From NCBI GenBank assembly GCA_945952105.1, contig CAMFGZ010000031.1, positions 1 through 54,036 on the forward strand: 54,036 nt of DNA, given 5' to 3'. Origin of the DNA: an uncultured Rhodospirillaceae bacterium (lineage in GTDB: Bacteria > Pseudomonadota > Alphaproteobacteria > Reyranellales > Reyranellaceae). The notes under the pieces were generated by a model. That model had not been told where the DNA came from. It searched no databases and worked only from the letters and a program-made list of their open reading frames with translations. Within the stretch, counting starts at the first letter, position 1; each line of letters opens with the position of its first letter. The position numbers and the translations under genes are program-made. Of this stretch, positions 25,223 through 35,231 are shown one piece after another.

Positions 25223-25441
25223 CTACTTGTGGCCAAGCAGGCGCAGCGCCTGCAGCATCGTCGGCGTCGGCATGCTCATGGCAAGGCTGTCGGGAGGCGC
25301 CGCCGCCGCCATCGCGCGGTACGCCGTTGCCAGCGCCTCGCCGTCGGCAAGAGAGGGCCAGGATTTCACGACGTCGAGGCCCGCCCGGATCATCCTGGGG
25401 GTCACGACGATCTCGCAGGGCTCGTTCGCCTTCGATGTCAT
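25223..25441 (-). CDS. Small hypothetical protein
   Basis: A 72-residue ORF starting MTSKANEPCEIVVTPRMIRAG. It looks like a helical cytoplasmic protein, with the segment RMIRAGLDVVKSWPSLADG and an alanine-rich middle. No ribosome site is obvious and no family is recognised. Coding looks plausible because of its codon pattern and its place in a same-strand series, but this is weak. Confidence 0.4.
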   Translation of the reverse strand: MTSKANEPCEIVVTPRMIRAGLDVVKSWPSLADGEALATAYRAMAAAAPPDSLAMSMPTPTMLQALRLLGHK

Positions 25442-25524
25442 GCGCACACACTCACGCGTTGTTCCGAGGAACTATGTCTCGTGAAACTTACACGCCGCTT
25501 TCGCGATGTTGCGCACTGTCTGAA

Positions 25525-26919
25525 TCAGGACTTGCCCACGGCCGGCAAGGTGACCGTGAAAGTCGAACCCTTTCCCGGAACGCTCTGGATGTCGAGCCGG
25601 GCGCGATGGCGGTTCACCACGTGCTTCACGATGGCGAGGCCCAGCCCGGTGCCGCCGAGCTGGCGCGACCGCGCGGCGTCGACCCGGTAGAAGCGCTCGG
25701 TGAGCCGGGGCAGGTGGGACGGCGGGATCCCGTCGCCCTGGTCGATGACGGCGATCGCCACGCGCTCCGGACCGGATGGCCGTGCGACGACGCGCACCTC
25801 GCTCGCCGGCCGGGCATACTTGACCGCATTGTCGATCAGGTTCTGGAAGACGATCGTGAGTTCGTCGGGGTCGCCAATGGCTCGCGGCAGGTCCGGTGCG
25901 AGGTCGAGGACGATCGTCACGCCACGCGACGACGCCTTGAACTGCAGCAGATCGAGGACCGACCGAAGCACGCGCGCGAGATCGACGGCGGCGGCCGGCC
26001 GCGCATGCTCGTGCTGCTCGATGCGCGACAGCATCAGGAGGTCGTCGACGAGGCGGCGCATGCGGTCCGCCTGCTCGGCCATGATGCCGAGGAAGCGTTC
26101 GCGCGCCACCGCATCCTCGCGGGCCGGTCCGCGCAGCGTCTCGATGAAACCCGCGAGCCCGGCGATCGGTGTCTTCAGCTCGTGGCTGGCGTTAGCCACG
26201 AAATCGGCGCGCATGCGCTCGGCACGGCGCAGCGCCGTCGTGTCATGCAGCACGATCAGCGCCAGCGATCCGTCGGCCGCCGCGCGCGGAAGGCGGCGCA
26301 GGTGAGCGACCATGTCCAGTTCCGGCGGTCCCGCCAACACCAGTTCGACCACGCTCTGGTCGGGCCGCGAAAAATTTCCGTCGGGCCCGGTTTCGAGCAG
26401 CGCGTCTATGGCGGCCAGGAGTTGCGGCTGGCGCAACACCGTTGAGACGTCGCGCTCGGAGCCGCCGGGGCCGCCCAGCAGCAGGGCGGCGGCCAGATTG
26501 GTGCGCACGATCCGGCGCTGCCGGTCGACGGACACCAGGGGATCGGGAAGCCCGTCGACGATGGCCTGCGCGGAGGCCGCGAGATTGTCGATCGAGGCCC
26601 GCTGCCGGCGCCAGCCGGTCGAGAGGGTGGCGGCCGCGGTCGCGAGTTCCTCGGTGGCGGGGGCGAAGGAGAGACGCGGCATCACCGGTTCGCGTTCGTC
26701 GGAGAGCTCGCCCACGAAGCGCGCAAAGCTTGCCAGGGAACTGAGATATCGCTGGATCAGGAAGATCGTGACCAGCGCGATGCCGGCCATGGCGATCAGG
26801 GCGCTGCGGCCCGACAGCTCCCCGAGACCGTAGAGGATCGACAGCGCGCCCCACGACGGCGCCAGGGCGACGGCGTTGGCGGTCAGAGTGCGGCGAAGGG
26901 GGATCCCGTTGTCGGCCAT
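25525..26919 (-). CDS. phoR: PhoR-like sensor histidine kinase
   Basis: A 464-residue membrane kinase. Two N-terminal helices (about 13-35 and 39-58) have almost no periplasmic loop between them, as in PhoR. A PAS-like domain follows (about 115-235), then the H-box FVANASHELKTPIAGL with His246, N-box QNLIDNAVKYA, G1 IDQGDGIPP and G2 GGTGLGLAIVKHVV. HELKTPIAGLAGFIETLRG is a PhoR-type dimerisation helix. It would phosphorylate PhoB under phosphate limitation. The gene is about 17 kb from phoB, across the phn genes, rather than beside it. Confidence 0.85.
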   Translation of the reverse strand: MADNGIPLRRTLTANAVALAPSWGALSILYGLGELSGRSALIAMAGIALVTIFLIQRYLSSLASFARFVGELSDEREPVMPRLSFAPATEELATAAATLSTGWRRQRASIDNLAASAQAIVDGLPDPLVSVDRQRRIVRTNLAAALLLGGPGGSERDVSTVLRQPQLLAAIDALLETGPDGNFSRPDQSVVELVLAGPPELDMVAHLRRLPRAAADGSLALIVLHDTTALRRAERMRADFVANASHELKTPIAGLAGFIETLRGPAREDAVARERFLGIMAEQADRMRRLVDDLLMLSRIEQHEHARPAAAVDLARVLRSVLDLLQFKASSRGVTIVLDLAPDLPRAIGDPDELTIVFQNLIDNAVKYARPASEVRVVARPSGPERVAIAVIDQGDGIPPSHLPRLTERFYRVDAARSRQLGGTGLGLAIVKHVVNRHRARLDIQSVPGKGSTFTVTLPAVGKS

Positions 26920-26937
26920 GCGCCGACTATACCCGGG

Positions 26938-27597
26938 TCAACTCATCCGCGGCGCGAAGAAGCGTATGCTCGCCAGTCCGAACAGGAAGCCCGCGATGTG
27001 CGCCACCCACGCGACCGATTCGCCGCCGGCACCGGGCGTCCCGCCGAAGATTCCGAAGAAGACGTTGAGGCCGATCCAGATGCCGGCGACTGGCAGCAGC
27101 GAAGTGAGGCTGCCGACATAGCGCATCAACATCAGCACCGCTCCGAAGACGCCGCTGATGGAGCCCGAGGCACCGACCACGGGATCGACTGAATCGGGAT
27201 AGACCAGCACGTGGACGAAGCCGGCGACCACGCCGCACACGAGATAGAACAGCACGAAGCGGCGCACGCCCAGCAGCCGCTCGACCGGTGCGCCGAACGC
27301 CGCCAGGGTCAGCATGTTGATGCCGAGGTGCATCCAGCCGCCATGCAGGAACTGGTAGGTGATCGGCGCCACCAGCAGCGAGAAGAGATCGCGGCCGCTG
27401 TCGGTCGTGTAGGCCGCGGGCACGAGGCCGAACTGCAGGATGATCTCCTGATCGGCCTGTTCGCCCAGGAACTGGCGCAGCAGATGGACGGCGACGTTGA
27501 TGCCGATCAGCCACAACACGGCGGGCGGCAGGTTGATCGCCCGCTCGCCCGTTCCGCGTCCCCCCGGGAGGCGGCGCTCGTCGTCGTCGAATGGCAT
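26938..27597 (-). CDS. Rhomboid-family intramembrane serine protease
   Basis: A 219-residue polytopic membrane protease. Catalytic residues are visible: Ser144 in GASGS and His200 in WVAHIAGFLFG, with the conserved loop HGGWMHLGIN at 85-94. The arrangement is the six-helix bacterial core with a short polar N-terminus. Substrates are unknown. It lies 18 bp downstream of neither partner in an obvious operon: phoR follows on the same strand after a short gap and argG precedes it. Confidence 0.92.
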   Translation of the reverse strand: MPFDDDERRLPGGRGTGERAINLPPAVLWLIGINVAVHLLRQFLGEQADQEIILQFGLVPAAYTTDSGRDLFSLLVAPITYQFLHGGWMHLGINMLTLAAFGAPVERLLGVRRFVLFYLVCGVVAGFVHVLVYPDSVDPVVGASGSISGVFGAVLMLMRYVGSLTSLLPVAGIWIGLNVFFGIFGGTPGAGGESVAWVAHIAGFLFGLASIRFFAPRMS

Positions 27598-27639
27598 GCG
27601 TCGCTCCGGTCGGCCTGGCGCCGTCAGCTCTTGGGACCG

Positions 27640-28896
<1,257 letters not shown>

Positions 28897-28979
28897 GCTG
28901 GCCGCTTTCGTGTCGATTCGGTAAAGGCGCGCGGAATATAGCGGTCGACCCCGATGGGGCAAGCGCGCCGCAAAGCCGC

Positions 28980-28985
28980 TATAAT
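28980..28985 (+). promoter_or_regulatory. -10 element of the methyltransferase gene
   Basis: A perfect TATAAT lies 22 bp before the ATG at 29008, on the opposite strand to the argG promoter. No convincing -35 hexamer is seen. Confidence 0.5.
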
Positions 28986-29007
28986 CGGGGGCACAATCGA
29001 GCCCATC

Positions 29008-30036
29008 ATGGTTTCCACCCTCGATCGCCTCTCCTATGCCGCCCGCCAGACCGCGCGGGTCGCCTGGTATGCCGGCCACTATGCCGCCGGCCGCCGGCTC
29101 CTGAAGCCCATGCCCAAGCCCGATTTCGCCATCGGGCCGACACCCGGCCGGGCCGAACTGACCGCCGACATGCGCGCACTGTTCGAGCGCGAATGGCGGG
29201 ACGTGGCCGCAGGCCTGTTCCCCGCCCCGCGCCGGCTGGGGCCCGAACCGGCCGAATTCCTGCGCCGCAGCCTGCTCTATTTCCGCGACCTGCCGCAGGT
29301 CGACGCACGCCGACACGGCACGCTCGACGACGAGTTGCCGCCTGGCACCCAGGCCGACGGCCTGCCCGACTATTACCGGCAGAATTTCCATTTCCAGAGC
29401 GACGGTTGGCTCTCCGACCATTCGGCCGCCTTGTACGACACGCAGGTCGAGGTCCTGTTCACCGGCGCCGCCGACGTCATGCGCCGCCGCGCCCTGGCGC
29501 CGATCGCGACCTGGCTCGCCGGCCGCAACCAGCGCGACGTCCGCGGGCTCGATGTCGGCTGCGGCACCGGCCGCCTGCTCGCCTCCCTGCACGGCGCCTG
29601 GCCCGGGATGAGGCTCACCGGGATCGATCTCAGCAAACCCTATCTCGACGAAGCGCGCCGCCTGATCGGACGCACCGCGAGGGTGAAACTCGACGAGGCG
29701 GCAGCCGAGGCACTGCCCTTCGACGAGGCGAGCCTCGACCTCGTCGTCTCCTCGTTCCTGCTGCACGAACTGCCGAAGGAAATCCGCGCAAAGACCATCG
29801 CGGAGATGGCGGGCGTCGTGAAACCCGGCGGCCTGGTCGTGATCGTCGATTCGCTACAGAAAGGCGACCGCCCCGACTGGGACGGCCTGCTCGACCTCTT
29901 CCCGCATTACTTCCACGAGCCGTATTACGCGGAGTATGCGAGCGGCAACATGGAAGAGTGGTTCGGCACGGCCGGCCTGCGTCCCGTGTCGAGCGAGAAC
30001 GCCTTCCTCTCGAAGATCGCGGCTTTCACGCGATAG
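29008..30036 (+). CDS. Class I SAM-dependent methyltransferase
   Basis: A 342-residue protein with a Rossmann methyltransferase domain in its second half: motif I GLDVGCGTGRLLASL (about 182-196), acidic loop GIDLSKPYLDEA, motif III-like AEALPFDEASLDLVVSSFLLHEL, and a KPGGLVVIVD strand. The first 170 residues form an N-terminal domain of unknown fold. The HELPKEIRAKTIAEM segment resembles ubiquinone/sterol-type C-methyltransferases, but the substrate cannot be told. The ATG at 29008 is preceded by TATAAT at 28980; an earlier in-frame ATG at 28954 is less likely. Confidence 0.85.
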   Translation: MVSTLDRLSYAARQTARVAWYAGHYAAGRRLLKPMPKPDFAIGPTPGRAELTADMRALFEREWRDVAAGLFPAPRRLGPEPAEFLRRSLLYFRDLPQVDARRHGTLDDELPPGTQADGLPDYYRQNFHFQSDGWLSDHSAALYDTQVEVLFTGAADVMRRRALAPIATWLAGRNQRDVRGLDVGCGTGRLLASLHGAWPGMRLTGIDLSKPYLDEARRLIGRTARVKLDEAAAEALPFDEASLDLVVSSFLLHELPKEIRAKTIAEMAGVVKPGGLVVIVDSLQKGDRPDWDGLLDLFPHYFHEPYYAEYASGNMEEWFGTAGLRPVSSENAFLSKIAAFTR

Positions 30037-30043
30037 AGGCTTT

Positions 30044-30117
30044 GGAGCGCGCCACTCCAGTGGCGCTCATATCTCGCCAATCGACGAAGCTTGAGCGCCA
30101 CTGGAGTGGCGCGCTCC
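30044..30117. repeat. Long nested inverted repeat between convergent genes
   Basis: Two perfect 26-bp inverted arms (30044-30069, starting GGAGCGCGCCACT, and 30092-30117) are separated by 22 bp. Each arm also contains its own palindrome (GCGCCACT, CC, AGTGGCGC). It fills the gap between the convergent methyltransferase and rlmN genes and could act as a bidirectional terminator, but there is no U tract; it may equally be a dispersed REP-like element. Confidence 0.85.
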
Positions 30118-30129
30118 ATTGATTCGTTC

Positions 30130-31278
30130 TTACAGAGCGACCTTAACGCCACGCTGACGCAGGCTGGCGCTCTTGAGCTGGCCGCAGGCGGCGGAGATGT
30201 CGCGGCCGCGCGGCGTGCGCACGGGGGCGCTCAGGCCGCCATCGTTCACGATCTCGGCGAAGCGATGGATGCGGTTGTTCGAGCTGCAGTCGTAGGGCGC
30301 GCCGGGCCAGGGGTTGAACGGGATCAGGTTCACCTTGGCGTGGATCGGCTTCAGGATGCGCACCAGTTCGCGCGCATCGGCGTCGCTGTCGTTGACGCCC
30401 TTCAGCATCGCGTATTCGAAGGTGATGCGCCGGCTGTTGCGGGCGCCGGGATAGTCGGCGCAGGCCTTCAGCAGCTCGGCGATCGGCCACTTCCTATTGA
30501 TCGGCACCAGCGTGTCGCGGATCTCGTCGTTCACGGCATGCAAGGACACCGCGAGGTTGACGTCGAGCGCCTCACCCACCTTGGCGATCATCGGCACGAC
30601 GCCCGAGGTCGAGAGGGTGATGCGGCGGCGGCTGAGCGCGATGCCCTGATCGTCCATGACGATCTTCAGCGCCGTCACGACATTGTCGAAGTTGTAGAGC
30701 GGCTCGCCCATGCCCATCATGACGATGTTGCTGAGCATGCGTTGCGCATCGGCGGTGGGCGTCGGCCATTCGCCGTAGCTGTCGCGCGCCACCATGAACT
30801 GGCCGACGATCTCGTCGGGCGTGAGGTTGCGCACCAGCGGCTGGGTGCCGGTGTGGCAGAAGGTACAGGTGAGCGTGCAGCCGACCTGGCTCGACACGCA
30901 AACCGAGCCGCGATCGGTCTCGGGAATGTTGACGGTCTCGGCCTCGTTGCCGTCGGCGAAGCGCAGCAGCCACTTGCGGGTGCCGTCGGTCGAGCGCTGC
31001 TCGGTGACGATCGAGGGCCGCTCGATCACGAACTGGTCGGCCAGGCGATCGCGCGTCTTCTTGGCGATGTTGCTCATCCGGCCGAAGTCGGTGACGCCAT
31101 GCCAGTAAATCCACTGCCAGATCTGGGCGGCGCGGAACGGTTCAAGACCCGCTTCGGCCAGCGCCGTCTTCAGCCCGTCGCGCGACAGGCCGATGAGGTT
31201 ACGGCGCAGGTCGTTGCGCCCGTGCGCAGCGGCGCCGGGCTCGAGGATCTGCAGCGGTTCGGTGGGCAGAATGGACAT
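30130..31278 (-). CDS. rlmN: Dual-specificity 23S rRNA/tRNA methyltransferase RlmN
   Basis: A 382-residue radical SAM enzyme that methylates C2 of A2503 in 23S rRNA and A37 in some tRNAs. The cluster cysteines are Cys134, Cys138 and Cys141 (GCTLTCTFCHTG); Cys127 and Cys365 match the two catalytic cysteines (E. coli 118 and 355). The MGMGEPLYNFDNV and SLHAVNDEIRDTLVPIN segments are diagnostic. Start MSILPTEPLQ at 31278; the longer ORF to 31968 runs through the next gene in another frame and is rejected. Confidence 0.96.
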   Translation of the reverse strand: MSILPTEPLQILEPGAAAHGRNDLRRNLIGLSRDGLKTALAEAGLEPFRAAQIWQWIYWHGVTDFGRMSNIAKKTRDRLADQFVIERPSIVTEQRSTDGTRKWLLRFADGNEAETVNIPETDRGSVCVSSQVGCTLTCTFCHTGTQPLVRNLTPDEIVGQFMVARDSYGEWPTPTADAQRMLSNIVMMGMGEPLYNFDNVVTALKIVMDDQGIALSRRRITLSTSGVVPMIAKVGEALDVNLAVSLHAVNDEIRDTLVPINRKWPIAELLKACADYPGARNSRRITFEYAMLKGVNDSDADARELVRILKPIHAKVNLIPFNPWPGAPYDCSSNNRIHRFAEIVNDGGLSAPVRTPRGRDISAACGQLKSASLRQRGVKVAL

Positions 31279-31331
31279 CGAGCGCCCGAAATAGTCGCCG
31301 CACCCGGACTGCGCAACTGCGCTGGGCCAAT

Positions 31332-31892
31332 CTATTGTTTTGATTGCGCTTTTTGCCGCAGCCGCTGCTTGCGCTTGTAGAGGGGCTCGCCGAACACCGG
31401 CACTTCCAGCGACTCGGTGGGGGCGCCCTCGCCAACCGGGCGCGGCGCGTGGCGGCCGAGGCTGATCAGCCGGTCGTACATGACCAAGGCCCCGGCGGTA
31501 CCGAGATTGACGGAGAAGCGGGTTGGGATCTTCACGACATAGTCGCACACGGCCTGAACGGCGGGCGACAGGCCCTCCCGCTCCGAGCCCAGGATATAGG
31601 CGGCCTGGCGCGGATGCCGGAAGCTCGGCAGCTCGATTGCATCGTCGCTGATTTCGATGCCGACCAGCCGGCAGCCGAGCGGCAGGCGAAAGGATTCGAG
31701 ATCGGCGAAACGATAGGTGGGCACCGACGCGGGCGTGTCGGACGTGTCGGCCAGAGCGCCGGCACGCACATCGTACTGGGCCCGCAAGGTGAAGACGAAC
31801 GAGGCGCCGAACGCGTGGGCGGTCCGGAACAGGGTGCCCACGTTCATCGACTTGCTGGGCCCCTCGATGCCGATGCCGAAATAGCCTTTCAT
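31332..31892 (-). CDS. TrmH/SpoU-family RNA methyltransferase
   Basis: A 186-residue SPOUT-class methyltransferase. Knot-region motifs are visible: N-terminal KSMNVGTLFRTAHAFGA, AYILGSEREGLSP and VKIPTRFSVNLGTAGALVMYDRL. These match TrmH-type 2'-O-ribose methylases of tRNA or rRNA. The start at 31892 (MKGYFGIGIEG) gives the compact form; the ORF extends upstream but adds a non-conserved tail. It is transcribed in the same direction as rlmN, 53 bp upstream. The precise RNA target is unknown. Confidence 0.88.
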   Translation of the reverse strand: MKGYFGIGIEGPSKSMNVGTLFRTAHAFGASFVFTLRAQYDVRAGALADTSDTPASVPTYRFADLESFRLPLGCRLVGIEISDDAIELPSFRHPRQAAYILGSEREGLSPAVQAVCDYVVKIPTRFSVNLGTAGALVMYDRLISLGRHAPRPVGEGAPTESLEVPVFGEPLYKRKQRLRQKAQSKQ

Positions 31893-31975
31893 GGCCCCTT
31901 GATTTGTTGCAGTAATGATTTGCAGGTGCTGCCCTCCCCCCGGTAGCGCTCCGCCCGCCGCCAAACAAGGCCCTG

Positions 31976-33226
31976 ATGACCGCTTCCTCGCCGTTGGAGA
32001 ACGTTCGCGCCCAGTACGAGGCGCTGCCCTATCCGGCGCGCGATCCGCGCGACGAGGCGATCCGCCTGATCACGGGCACGCCGAGTCATGTGCTCGAGAT
32101 CAACCACTACCTGTTTGCCGGCCGGCTGAACTTCATCCGTCCCTTCCGCGCGCTGGTCGCCGGCGGCGGAACGGGCGATGCCTGCATCATGCTGGCGCAA
32201 CAGCTCGTGGACCGGCGCTGCCCCGGCGAAGTCGTCTATCTCGACCTGTCGACGGCCTCGCGGCAGATCTGCGAAGCCCGCGCCAAGGCGCGCGGCCTGC
32301 GCAACATCCAGTTCCTGACCGGCTCGCTGCTCGACCTGCCGACGATGAACATCGGCCAGTTCGACTACATCGACTGCACCGGCGTGCTGCACCACCTGCC
32401 CGATCCGTCTGCCGGCATGCAGGCCCTGGCGAGCGTGCTGCACAACGAGGGCGGCATGGGCGTCATGCTCTACGGCGAATATGGCCGCAGCGGCGTCTAT
32501 CCCCTGCAGGAGATGCTCCAGACCCTGGCGCCGCTGTCGATGGCGATCGAGGACCGGCTGGCGATGGCCAAGCGCCTGATCCGCTTCCTGCCGACGACCA
32601 ACCTGTTCCGTCGCAACCCCTATCTCAACGACCATGTGACGGGCGGCGACGCGGGCCTCTACGACCTGTTGCTGCACAGTTGCGACCGCGCCTTCACGGT
32701 GCCGCAGATCGGCAAGATGGCCGCGTCCGCGGGCCTGCGCGTCGTCGCCTTCCTGGAGCCGGTGCGCTACGAGCCCTCGACCTACATGAGCGATCCCGTG
32801 ATCGCGCGCCAGACGAGCTCGCTGCCGCTCCTGGAGCGCGCGGCCTTCGCCGAGCGCCTCGCCGGCAACCTCCGCACCCACGTCTTCTATGCCACGCGCG
32901 CCGGCTTCGACACGGTGGCGCGGCCCGAGGACACGTCGGCCATTCCGGTGCTGCGCGAGATGGATGCGCAGAAGTTCGCCGCCGGCCTGCAGCCCGGCGC
33001 GCCGCTGGTCGCCAATCTCGACGGCTTCCCGTGGCGGGCCCAGCTTCCGCCGCTGGCGCCTCGCATCATCTCGCAGATCGACGGCCGCCGGACGGTCGCC
33101 GAAATCTACACCTCGCTCGGCACGCAGGGCGGCCTGCCGCAGTGGGAGGATTTCTACACGCAGTTCGAAGACCTCTACGTCAAGCTGAACGGCGTCAATC
33201 ACCTGCTGCTGCGCTTCCGCACCTGA
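31976..33226 (+). CDS. SAM-dependent methyltransferase with C-terminal domain
   Basis: A 416-residue protein with a class I methyltransferase domain at about 50-260: motif I ALVAGGGTGDACIMLAQ, acidic VVYLDLSTAS, then FDYIDCTGVLHHLPDP. The opening QYEALPYPARDPRDEAIRL is seen in a distinct group of bacterial methyltransferases. The last 120 residues (from about 300) form a separate region ending ISQIDGRRTVAEIYTSLG, which looks like a PqqD-like or winged-helix peptide-binding domain. Substrate unknown. Next gene starts 22 bp downstream. Confidence 0.8.
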   Translation: MTASSPLENVRAQYEALPYPARDPRDEAIRLITGTPSHVLEINHYLFAGRLNFIRPFRALVAGGGTGDACIMLAQQLVDRRCPGEVVYLDLSTASRQICEARAKARGLRNIQFLTGSLLDLPTMNIGQFDYIDCTGVLHHLPDPSAGMQALASVLHNEGGMGVMLYGEYGRSGVYPLQEMLQTLAPLSMAIEDRLAMAKRLIRFLPTTNLFRRNPYLNDHVTGGDAGLYDLLLHSCDRAFTVPQIGKMAASAGLRVVAFLEPVRYEPSTYMSDPVIARQTSSLPLLERAAFAERLAGNLRTHVFYATRAGFDTVARPEDTSAIPVLREMDAQKFAAGLQPGAPLVANLDGFPWRAQLPPLAPRIISQIDGRRTVAEIYTSLGTQGGLPQWEDFYTQFEDLYVKLNGVNHLLLRFRT

Positions 33227-33248
33227 AACGCGCCCGGCGAGTTCCGCA

Positions 33249-34196
33249 ATGAGCGGTCATGTCCTCGCCATCGCTCTCGGCAACTCCCTCCTCTGGTCGA
33301 TCTATCTGCTGCTGACGCGCCATGTCGTGAGCGGCGCGCAGCTCGATGCCTGGGCCTACACGCTGGTGCAGTTGCTGAGCGCCGGCCTCGCGATGCTCTG
33401 GGTAGGCCGCAAGACCCCGGGAAGCTGGGCGGACCTGCTGGTGCCGTGGACGGTCTGCTACGCCTTCATGCGCGTCGTCATCAACGGCTGCACCGCCGCC
33501 GCCATCGTGTGGCTCGCCGTCACGCAAAGCACGCTGATCTCGACGGTGAGCGTGCTGATCGGCGCGCTGACGGGATGGGCGCTGATGCGGCAGGCGCCGG
33601 CCCGGCGCGACTGGCCGGGCCTCGCGCTGCTGGCGATCGGCGTCGTCGCCTTCGTCTGCGGCCTCGGCTCGGACACGGCGTGGCGCGGTGTCGCCTGGCT
33701 GATCGCCTCGGAGACCGTTGCCGTCGCCGCCTCGTGGATGATCGCCTACCACCCACGCAACCGCTCGACCGATCCGGCCGCGCGCAGCCGCTTTACCGGA
33801 GAGATCCTGGTGGCCGCCTCGCTGGCGTTGATCCTCGTCTGGACGCTGGCCGGCCTTTCAGGTGCGATGGCATCGCCCTGGGCCGGCGGCGGCGACGCGT
33901 TCGGCCGCATCGAACTCTGGCTCTACGCCATCCTGGCCGGCCTGCTGTTCCGAGCGCCGGGCACCTGGCTCGGCTTCTGGACCATCAACCATTCGGGTGT
34001 ACAGACCTACCTGATCGCCCTCACCGCGATGCCGTTCTTCGCCATCGCGCTGGAAGCGGTCTTCGCGCACGCCGGCTGGCTGACGCCCGCGTCCCTCACG
34101 ACGCACGAGTGGTTGGCCGCCGGCGTGATCCTCGCCGGCGCCGTGTGGCTGATCTTCGCTCGCGTGAGACCGCCGGCGTCGCCTAGGACTTCTTGA
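33249..34196 (+). CDS. DMT-superfamily (EamA-like) transporter
   Basis: A 315-residue integral membrane protein with about ten hydrophobic helices in two halves, the layout of the drug/metabolite transporter superfamily. The first half has LLLTRHVVSGAQLDAWAYT and VWLAVTQSTLISTVSVLIGAL, resembling the first EamA repeat. No substrate can be inferred. It follows the methyltransferase gene by 22 bp, and its last 14 bp overlap the convergent dehydrogenase gene. Confidence 0.75.
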   Translation: MSGHVLAIALGNSLLWSIYLLLTRHVVSGAQLDAWAYTLVQLLSAGLAMLWVGRKTPGSWADLLVPWTVCYAFMRVVINGCTAAAIVWLAVTQSTLISTVSVLIGALTGWALMRQAPARRDWPGLALLAIGVVAFVCGLGSDTAWRGVAWLIASETVAVAASWMIAYHPRNRSTDPAARSRFTGEILVAASLALILVWTLAGLSGAMASPWAGGGDAFGRIELWLYAILAGLLFRAPGTWLGFWTINHSGVQTYLIALTAMPFFAIALEAVFAHAGWLTPASLTTHEWLAAGVILAGAVWLIFARVRPPASPRTS

Positions 34197-35178
34197 GCGC
34201 GTCGGGGTTGAGGACGTTGATCGGCGCGCCGTCGAGCCAGGCTTCGATGTCCTTCACCGTGCCTTCGTAGAAGTGGCGGTAGCTCTCCTCGACCACATAG
34301 CCCAGGTGCGGGATGAGCGTGACGTTGTCGAGCCTGGTCAAGGGATGGTCGGCCGACAACGGCTCCTTGTCGTAGACGTCGAGGCCGGCATGCAGGATCG
34401 TCCGGTTCTTCAGCGCCGCGATCAGGGCCGCCTCGTCGACGATCGGACCACGCGAGGTGTTCACCAGGATCGCGGTCTTCTTCATCTTGGCGAGGTCGGC
34501 GGCGCCGATCAGGCCGCGCGTGCGATCCGACAGCGCCAGATGGATCGAGATGAAGTCCGACGTCGCCAGCAGTTCGTCCTTGCTGACATAGCTGGCGCCA
34601 CCCTCGGCCGCTTTCTCGGGCGTGAGGTTCTGGCTCCAGGCCACGACGTCCATGCCGAAGGCCTTGCCATAGCGCGCCGCGCGGCTGCCGAGCTTGCCGA
34701 GGCCGAGGATGCCCAGCCGCTTGCCTTCGAGCACGATCATCTGCTCGATGCCGTCATGCCACTTGCCCTGGCGCGCCAGCCGTTCGGCCTTGGCGAGATC
34801 GCGAGCGCACATCATCAGCAGCGCCCAGCCCAGTTCCGCCGTCGGCGCATTCGAGGTGCCGCCGGGCGTGGTGGAGATCGGGATGCCACGCTCCGCCGCC
34901 GCCTTGTCGTCGAGGCTCGCGGCGCGCGCGCCGGTCAGCACCATGAACTTGAGGTTGGGGAGCTTCTCGATCAGCGCGCGCGGGAACGCCGTCCGCTCGC
35001 GCAGCAGGCCCAGCATGTCGAAGGGCGCCAGCTTCTGCGCCGCGTCCTCGACCGAGGCGAAGGGCTCGTGGAAGACGGTGATCTCGACCCCGCGCTTCCT
35101 GAGCCGGTCCCAGTCGGCCATGCGCAGGGCAACCTTCTGGTAATCGTCGAGCAAGGCGAGCTTCATGGTTTGCGGCAT
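34183..35178 (-). CDS. D-2-hydroxyacid dehydrogenase family protein
   Basis: A 331-residue NAD-dependent dehydrogenase. The dinucleotide loop GILGLGKLGSRAARYG is followed by the catalytic arginine in VNTSRGPIVDE, the glutamate about 29 residues later in YDKEPLSADHP, and the histidine in IPHLGYVVEES. The family reduces 2-ketoacids or oxidises D-2-hydroxyacids (phosphoglycerate, glyoxylate or hydroxypyruvate types); the sequence does not decide which. Starts MPQTMKLALLDDYQ at 35178 and MKLALL four codons later are both reasonable. Confidence 0.88.
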   Translation of the reverse strand: MPQTMKLALLDDYQKVALRMADWDRLRKRGVEITVFHEPFASVEDAAQKLAPFDMLGLLRERTAFPRALIEKLPNLKFMVLTGARAASLDDKAAAERGIPISTTPGGTSNAPTAELGWALLMMCARDLAKAERLARQGKWHDGIEQMIVLEGKRLGILGLGKLGSRAARYGKAFGMDVVAWSQNLTPEKAAEGGASYVSKDELLATSDFISIHLALSDRTRGLIGAADLAKMKKTAILVNTSRGPIVDEAALIAALKNRTILHAGLDVYDKEPLSADHPLTRLDNVTLIPHLGYVVEESYRHFYEGTVKDIEAWLDGAPINVLNPDALKKS

Positions 35179-35231
35179 GGCGTTTCCCGGGAGAGAATGT
35201 TTCAAAGGCACTATAGCCGCGGGAGGCGGTT

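Noticed and set aside
25439..25480. GGAAC-type extracytoplasmic sigma factor promoter before the small ORF at 25441
   Set aside because: GGAACAACG lies too close to the ATG and no matching -10 (GTT) is found at the required distance.
30037..30130. The nested inverted repeat as an insertion sequence
   Set aside because: At 74 bp it has no transposase and no obvious target duplication; it is reported as a repeat or possible terminator only.
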